Translations under genes and position numbers: made by a program
NCBI RefSeq assembly: GCF_036323735.1
Contig: NC_086024.1
Span: 68,010,424-68,074,423, forward strand
Direction: 5' to 3'
Length of the DNA: 64,000 nucleotides
From: Rattus norvegicus
Lineage: Eukaryota; Chordata; Mammalia; Rodentia; Muridae
Notes under the pieces: generated by a model
Databases searched by the model: none
Seen by the model: only the letters and a program-made list of their open reading frames with translations
What the model was told of the DNA's origin: nothing
In this document: positions 58,545 to 64,000 of the stretch, one piece after another
Layout: each line of letters opens with the position of its first letter
Position numbering within the stretch: the stretch's first letter is position 1

Positions 58545-59862
58545 CACCCCCCTTGCGTTCGAGTTTTCCTTCTAGGATCCTCTGTAGGGCTGGATTGGTA
58601 GATAGATACTGTTTGAATTTGGTTTTGTTCTAGAATATTTCTCCACCTATGTTGATTGAGAGTTTTGCTGGGCATAGTAACCTGGGCTGACATTGGTGTC
58701 TGCATGTCCTCTGACCAGGCTCATCTGGATTTCATAGTCTCTGTTGAGAAGCCTGGTGTAATTCTGATAGGTCTACCTTTGTTTGTTACTTGGCCCTTTT
58801 CACGTGCAGCTTTAAATATCCTTTCTTTGTTATGTGTGTTTAGTGTTTTGATTATTATGTGACAAGAGGATTTTCTGTTTTGGTCCCATTTATTTGGTGT
58901 TCTATAGGCTTCTTGTATTTTTATGGCCATCTCTTTAGGTTCAGGAAGTTTTCTTCTTAGCACAGCTTTCATTGTATCCCATAAGTTTGGGTATGATGTG
59001 TCAACATTTTCATTAAATTTCAGTAAGTTTTTAATTTTATTTCTTCCCTGACCAAGTTATCACTGAGTAAAGAATTGTTCAGTTCCCATGTGTATGTGGG
59101 GTTCGTGTTGTTTTTGCTGTTGTTGAAGACCAGCCTTAGGCCATGGTGATCTGGTAGGATGATTGGGATTATTTAAATCTTTTTGTATCTATTGTTCCTG
59201 TTTTGTGACTGATTACATGGACACTTTTGGAGAAAGCACCATGGGGTGCTGAGAAGAAGGTGTGTTCTTTTATTTTAGGGTAAATGTTTAGTAGATATCT
59301 GTTAAATCCATTTAGATTTTGTTGAAAACGTTTTCAGGTTGAGCTGGGAATTTTTGTTCTCTATCCCAGTTATTCTTAGATTTGTCATTTTATTGTATAC
59401 TGAATTCCCTGGATGTTTTGGGACAGGAGGTTTTTTTTTTTATGTTTTGCATTTTCTTTGACAGTTGTGTCAATCCTCCTACTGTATCTTCGACACCTGA
59501 GATTCCCTCTTCTATTTCTTGTATTCTGTTGGTGATTCTTAACATTTATAATTCCTGACCTCTTTCCTAGGTTTTCCAGTTCTAAGTTTGCCTCCATTTG
59601 TGTTTTCTTTATTGTTTCTACTTCCACTTTTTGGTCTTTTTGGACTACTTTATTCAATTCCTTCACCTGATTGTGTTTTCCTGTATTTTTTTAAGGGTTT
59701 TCTTTCCTTTTTAAAGACTTCTACCTGTTTACCTGTGTTTTCTTGTATTTCTTTCACTGAGTTATTTATATCCTCCTTAAAGGACTCTATTATCTTCATG
59801 AGATAGAATTTTAGGTTAGTTTCCTGATTTTCAGGTGTGTTGCTGTATTCAGGGCTTGCCAT
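58545..59862 (-). pseudogene. L1 ORF1 remnant with embedded ORF2 piece
   Basis: The N-terminus (ASPEYSNTPENQETNLK at 59860 down) and coiled-coil region (KEDINNSVKEIQENT) are readable. The middle (KRSGIINVKNHQQNTRNR, 59500s) and C-terminus (EAYRTPNKWDQNR; KGRPIRITPGFS, 58930-58740) also are. Between them, 58956-59312 is not ORF1 but a segment of ORF2 in the same orientation. Frames are broken by stops and shifts. Confidence 0.85.
58956..59312 (-). repeat. Displaced copy of an ORF2 segment
   Basis: The plus strand CTTAGCACAGCTTTCATTG, GTTTGGGTATGATGTGTC, CAAGTTATCACTGAGTAAAG and ATATCTGTTAAATCCATTT aligns with 57784-57975 of ORF2. It also contains about 190 bases (GAAGACCAGCCTTAGGCC to GTGCTGAGAAGAAGG) missing from the ORF2 copy at about 57945. 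Confidence 0.85.
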
Positions 59863-60530
59863 GATGGGAGAACTGGGTTCTGATGATGCCCATGTACATT
59901 GGCTTCTTTTTGCTTATGGTCTTGTGCTTACCGCTTGCCATCTGGTTATCCCTGGTGTGCCTGTGGACTGATGTTTCTGTTTCCCTGTGCGCAGCGGAAG
60001 TACGGGGAGGGTTTTAGTCTGTTGGGTCAGTTGTGCTGCCTGCCACAGAGCCCCCAGGAGGACTTCAGACTGTGGTGTCAATTGCTCAGTTGTCCTGTGT
60101 ACAGAGGAACCCCTGGGATGCCTTTAAGCTGTGCTGTCTTCAGGGGACCACACAAGCTGGAGATCAGTTTCTCAGTCATCCCTTTGTGTATGGGATCCCT
60201 TGGGACGCCTTCAGACTGTGTTACCTTGAGTGCAGTGAATCTCCTGGGATTCCTCAGGAGGCAGAATCTTCAGGGGAGCAGACTGGGTAACAGTCTGTCC
60301 CAGCAGAAAGGACTCGGTGGAAGAGGAGTGGAATTTGGTGGGCAGGGGTTTTCAGGGGTGATGTGTTCTGAGTCTACTGGGTTCCTACTGGCAGCTGTGG
60401 GACTTTGGAGGGTTCTTACCAAATTCCCTGAGTGCAGCAGATCTCCTGAGATACCTCAGGATGTGGTATCTTCAGGGGAGCAGACTAGCTAGCAGTCTGT
60501 CTCAGCAGAAATGACTGGGTGAAAGGGGCA
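59863..60530 (-). promoter_or_regulatory. L1 5' UTR with about 200-bp monomers
   Basis: Two tandem units are visible on the plus strand: GAGTGCAGTGAATCTCCTGGGAT at 60229 and GAGTGCAGCAGATCTCCTGAGAT at 60430. Each is followed by TCTTCAGGGGAGCAGACT and AGCAGTCTGTC or a variant, a period of about 201. Shorter related phrases occur upstream (GCCTTTAAGCTGTGCTG; GCCTTCAGACTGTGTTA). Rodent L1 transcription starts in such monomers. Confidence 0.7.
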
Positions 60531-60539
60531 GATGCAAAT

Positions 60540-61330
60540 ATTAATACTTTAAAAATCACAATGAAATAGCATCTCTCCTCCATTGGAATGGCTATTTATT
60601 AAAAGACCTAAGGTATCAGATGCTATGAGGGTATGGAGAAAATAAGTTGGTTATTATTGGTAGGAATATATGCTGTTATAGTCATTTTGGAAAACCATAT
60701 GGATATTTCTCATTTGAGAAATTTGAGACTAGAAATACCATATGATTAGTTCTATAATTGGTGTATAGTATGTATGTATGTATGTATGTATGTATGCATG
60801 TATATATGTATGCATATAAAAGCAGTTAACTAGTTTGTCACAGACAGTATGACATTACCAAAGTTGCTTCATCAGTATTTGCAATATTCATGAAATATAA
60901 GAACAGTTGTTTCCCAAACTGGTTTATGCAGAAAATGTAATAATTATTCCTGTATTAAAAAGTAAGACACTGTAGTTTATGATAAAATAAATCGTTATGT
61001 GATCCAGAAGTCAGTATATGAATTGAAACAGGCCAAGCACAGGAACACAACTTATACATGATGTCACTTATGTGTGAACTCCAAAAACACTGTTATTGCA
61101 GAATTTGAGCCCAGAATGGTGGTTACCAGTGTCTAGAGGGAGTCCAGAGGAGGGAGAGCCTGATTATGGGACTCACCTACATAAATTAAGAAGATCTGAT
61201 ATGGAATTGTAAAGTACACACTGTGTGCTTCACCAAGCTAGAAGAAATGATGTGGGTGTTTCATGTGGGTGATGAATAAATGTTGTTTAAGGAGACATAT
61301 ATGTTGAATTTATGAAGATCACATGGTATC
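60540..61330 (+). mobile_element. Ancient L1M (ORF2 3' end and 3' UTR)
   Basis: AATCACAATGAAATAGCATCTC, TTGGAATGGCTATTTATTAAAAG, GTAGGAATATATGCTG, ACCATATGATTAGTTC, and later GATGTCACTTATGTGTGAACTCC and AATGGTGGTTACCAGTGTC follow an ancient L1M element in sense, interrupted by a TATG repeat. Oldest L1 layer at this site. Confidence 0.7.
60763..60815. repeat. (TATG)n microsatellite
   Basis: About 10 GTAT/TATG units passing into GCATGTATATATGTATGC. Confidence 0.93.
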
Positions 61331-61349
61331 TCATGAATATGAACTTTTT

Positions 61350-61460
61350 TGTTTTAGCCTAGGAGGTCATGACTATATGTGAGGTTTGGAGGGAAGCATG
61401 GGGAGAGGGTTATAATATAATTATATTATAACCTCAAAGAAGAAAAAATTAGGATAAAAA
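61350..61460 (+). mobile_element. L1 (Lx-type) 3' tip
   Basis: AGGAGGTCATGACTATATGTG, TTGGAGGGAAGCATGGGG and ATTATATTATAACCTCAAAG match the last bases of old rodent L1 3' UTRs. Confidence 0.5.
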
Positions 61461-61858
61461 CTCAAAAGTAGTATAATATAGGGGAAACCTAGAAATGTAT
61501 TTAAAAGTCATTAAAATCCCTTTTGGGAGTGGTGTGTTCACATGTTCTAAGAAGAGACACCTAGACTGATTACTGTTGGATTCTGGAGACTTTTGCATAA
61601 GAAAAATGAAGTGGCTGTTTCAGGAAGATGAGTACTTATGATGTCCCTGGAGAGCAGCATAGGTTACATCTGAGAACACTGGGTGCCTGTCACTCAGTGG
61701 ACATGCTGATACACAGCTTAGTATTCTTTGTGTATGTGAAACACATATCCTTTGAGATGTGACAACCAAGGATTTCAGATATTAATTTCGCACTAAGAAA
61801 GGTATTTGAAAATGAGTATAATTAAGAGAAAATTGATATACAGTGGTGGGAATAACCA

Positions 61859-62344
61859 ATGCTGATAGGATGGTTGTTATTTGGAAGCCATGGAAAGATC
61901 ATGAAACTTGTTTCCTCTATAGGTCAGAGTAAAAGAAGCACCGCAAAGACAGGTAGGTGTCACGTGTCCTGTAGTATGGCATTCCGCCTCTACTATGATG
62001 GTGCCTGGACACAACTAGCACGAGGCTCAGGGAAGGCTGAACAAAGTCTGAAATGGGCCCACATTCCCTTTGCCAAACCAGAAGGGGAAACAGTGGTATC
62101 TAGGACAAAAATTGTGATTCTTGGTCTCCTCAAACTATGCTTCTTCTTAGGGCATCCACATGCAGGGCAGGACAGGAAAGGCAGCGCCTGGGATTCTCAG
62201 AACCTGTCAGGTCCGATTGACAGTGAAACTGAGAGGGATGGAGGCACTGAGGGAGAAAAGACCTTCATCAGGAGTTTTAGGAGAGGTTCTTTAAGATTAA
62301 AGCATTCCCCACAGCGATCCTTAATAAAACACTCTCTGAGATAA
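61859..62344 (+). other. Unexplained 161-codon open frame
   Basis: One of the longest open frames in the window that lies outside recognised repeats. The translation begins MLIGWLLFGSHGKIMKL and is basic at the end (SFRRGSLRLKHSPQRSLIKH). I recognise no domain. The DNA has more CpG than its flanks, splice-like sites (acceptor TTTCCTCTATAG at 61922, donor CAGGTAGGT at 61953, acceptor GCTTCTTCTTAG at about 62150) and an AATAAA at 62323-62328. It could be a non-coding transcript exon, a remnant of an unrecognised repeat, or chance. Confidence 0.25.
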
Positions 62345-64000
62345 TTCTTGCTTCTTCATACTGGTTAATTGATGGTAGATGTAAATATATACACTTTGTC
62401 CTGGGTGAACCAGGGATTAAATACCTTCTACAGGAATGAATACCCAAGAAGGGAAGTTTATTGGCTTAAGCTTTGGTATTATCTAGATACCTCATTAGCC
62501 TGGAGAAGAACTCCAAGTGTTTTTGTTATGTGATCCAAAGTTCATGGTCACCAGTGGAGTGTCGAGGTTACATGTAAAGGCAGGTAGGGAATGGCTTCAT
62601 CCCTGCCTTTCTCAATTCTGAGATTCCTGGGTTTGAACTCATTAAAGCTTGGGATTTCTTAGGCCTGTCTGGTAACAAGGTCCAAATGTCCCTCAGTGTC
62701 CTGCAACAGTAAAGTCATACTTAGGTTCTCACATCTTGAGTGAATGGCTAATCCTAGTGATAGTAAATGCCAGATATTACCTTGATCACTTTCTTTATCC
62801 TTTTCCTTCTACTCCATGCCCTCCAAAACCCCACTGTGTACCTAGTTCATGTTCTTTGTCCTCAGAATGCTATTCCCTACCTGACAGTGGCAGCTCATTA
62901 GTGTTATGCACATGACAATGTGATGGGCAGTTGTGTGTAATATTTAGAAAGAATATTTGTTGTTCTCCATTTTTTAGGTAAGGCCCATGGTTTGGATCCT
63001 GAGTAGAGAGTGTGGAAAAGTTGAGACATCTGACTCCTTCTTATGGCTTTTCAGAGAGCTCTGCATTTTTACAAGGGAGGGGCTAGAGGAAAAGTAGGTG
63101 ATTTTGAGAACAACAAAGAAAGACACCCACAGTTCTCCTATTCTTGACATCTAGTAATTATGTAATTAACATAGAATTGTATCTACTTGTTGTTTAAGGT
63201 TGTCTCAACCTTGTCACTGTTGATATTTGAGCTGGGTAATCTTTTGGCAGGGGAATGGGATGCTGCCCTGTGGAATCTGTAATGCTGCACTGGAGAGTAC
63301 TAGCATCACACCCAATAGGAACCCTTCGATATTACTTTTATGAATAGTATATAATATGTGTGTATAATCACACACAGGTGTATGTTTATTTATATATGTT
63401 TACATATATATTAGTATCTGTAGACATTGCCATAGATCGTGACAAAATCATGATTACTTTAATGTTATCAAATGTCTTGAAAGATTATTAGCCCTAATAA
63501 ACTTACTTTGCTTTACAGATTATGTGAGATAAAAATAATTAAGTTAAAAACGCTACTATTCACATAATTAACATAGATATATTCTCCTACATGAAGGAAA
63601 GGTTTAAAGGAACATTCCCATTAAAAGAGATAAACCAAAAGCTAAAAACACAGATAGATAGAAAATATATCTTCAATGAAAAGCAGTTTGCCCAAAATAA
63701 TACAAATTTATTTTTTAGTTACTCATCACCATCCAAGTTTTCTGAGTTCTAGCCATAAAATTGGTGGGTTGTTTTCACTTAGTAACTTTTTCAAAGTCAA
63801 ATTATTTCAAAAATTATTTCATTAGTACTAGCTTTAGTATTTATAATTTTGTCCCCAAGTGCTAAAATTGCCACCTTCCACTCGGACCTATGCACAGTGC
63901 AGTAGACTCTTCTTCTAGTCAACAGTCCTTGTCTGTGAAGTCTACTTAGCTGGGCAGCATGGAGGTGGTTTGTTATTGCCTTTGGTGACTCCTGGATGGA
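62345..64000. other. Unique non-coding DNA
   Basis: No gene, SINE, LTR or L1 is recognised in the last 1.65 kb. Only a short TATGTG/CACACA mix at 63345-63415 is noted. Confidence 0.4.

Larger units (their letters stand above)
53545..60530 (-). mobile_element. Near full-length L1, inactive and rearranged
   Basis: On the minus strand: 5' UTR with roughly 200-bp monomers (60530-59863), ORF1 (59862 to about 58545), ORF2 (about 58460-54476) and 3' UTR (54475-53545). It is interrupted by an ID element (58121-58221) and a solo LTR (57302-57681), and carries a piece of ORF2 inside ORF1. Frames are broken throughout. Orientation is opposite to the L1 at 41.7-47.8 kb. Confidence 0.92.

Noticed and set aside
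60229..60535. Tandem units of about 200 bp that could suggest a satellite or array
   Set aside because: They lie at the 5' end of a full-length L1 and are its promoter monomers.

Overview
The window is non-coding, repeat-dense rodent DNA, almost certainly from rat (Rattus). Three ID SINEs (descended from the tRNA-Ala-like BC1 RNA gene) have near-consensus bodies, A-rich tails and clear target-site duplications. They occur with B2, B3 and B4 SINEs, rat-type L1 3' UTRs with G-rich tracts, ERVL-MaLR LTRs and long CA/GA microsatellites. I see no complete protein-coding gene, functional RNA gene, CRISPR array or prokaryotic feature. All family names come from memory of consensus sequences, not from a database search.

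Layout. 1-5 kb: unique DNA, a (CA)n(GA)n microsatellite, and a hAT (URR1-like) transposon with an exact 8-bp target duplication. 5.0-8.0 kb: a two-LTR ERVL-MaLR element on the minus strand with a tRNA-Leu-like primer site, its 5' LTR split by an L1 fragment. 8-21 kb: microsatellite clusters, SINEs, L1 tails, an MLT1 LTR and unique DNA. 21.9-27.8 kb: an old, decayed L1 on the plus strand. Its ORF1 is interrupted by a chimeric insertion made of a Crumbs (CRB1-like) EGF-domain fragment in antisense joined to an L1 3' UTR, and its reverse-transcriptase region is present twice in tandem. 27.8-31 kb: mostly unique DNA with one candidate terminal coding exon on the minus strand (30455-30654). 31.5-41 kb: L1 3' UTRs, B4 and ID SINEs, an ORR1 LTR and unique DNA. 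41.7-47.8 kb: a near full-length, inactive L1 on the plus strand. 47.8-53.5 kb: old L1 pieces and a nested L1-in-L1. 53.5-60.5 kb: a near full-length, inactive L1 on the minus strand carrying a CpG-rich ERVK-type solo LTR, an ID element and a misplaced piece of ORF2 inside ORF1. 60.5-64 kb: an ancient L1M piece and unique DNA.

Nothing here works as an operon or pathway. What can be read is insertion history: ancient L1M and MLT1, then MaLR and Lx-type L1, then younger L1, then ID elements and the solo LTR. The items that best repay a check are the CRB1-like retro-fragment, the candidate exon at 30.5 kb, and the two L1 copies with displaced or duplicated ORF2 segments.
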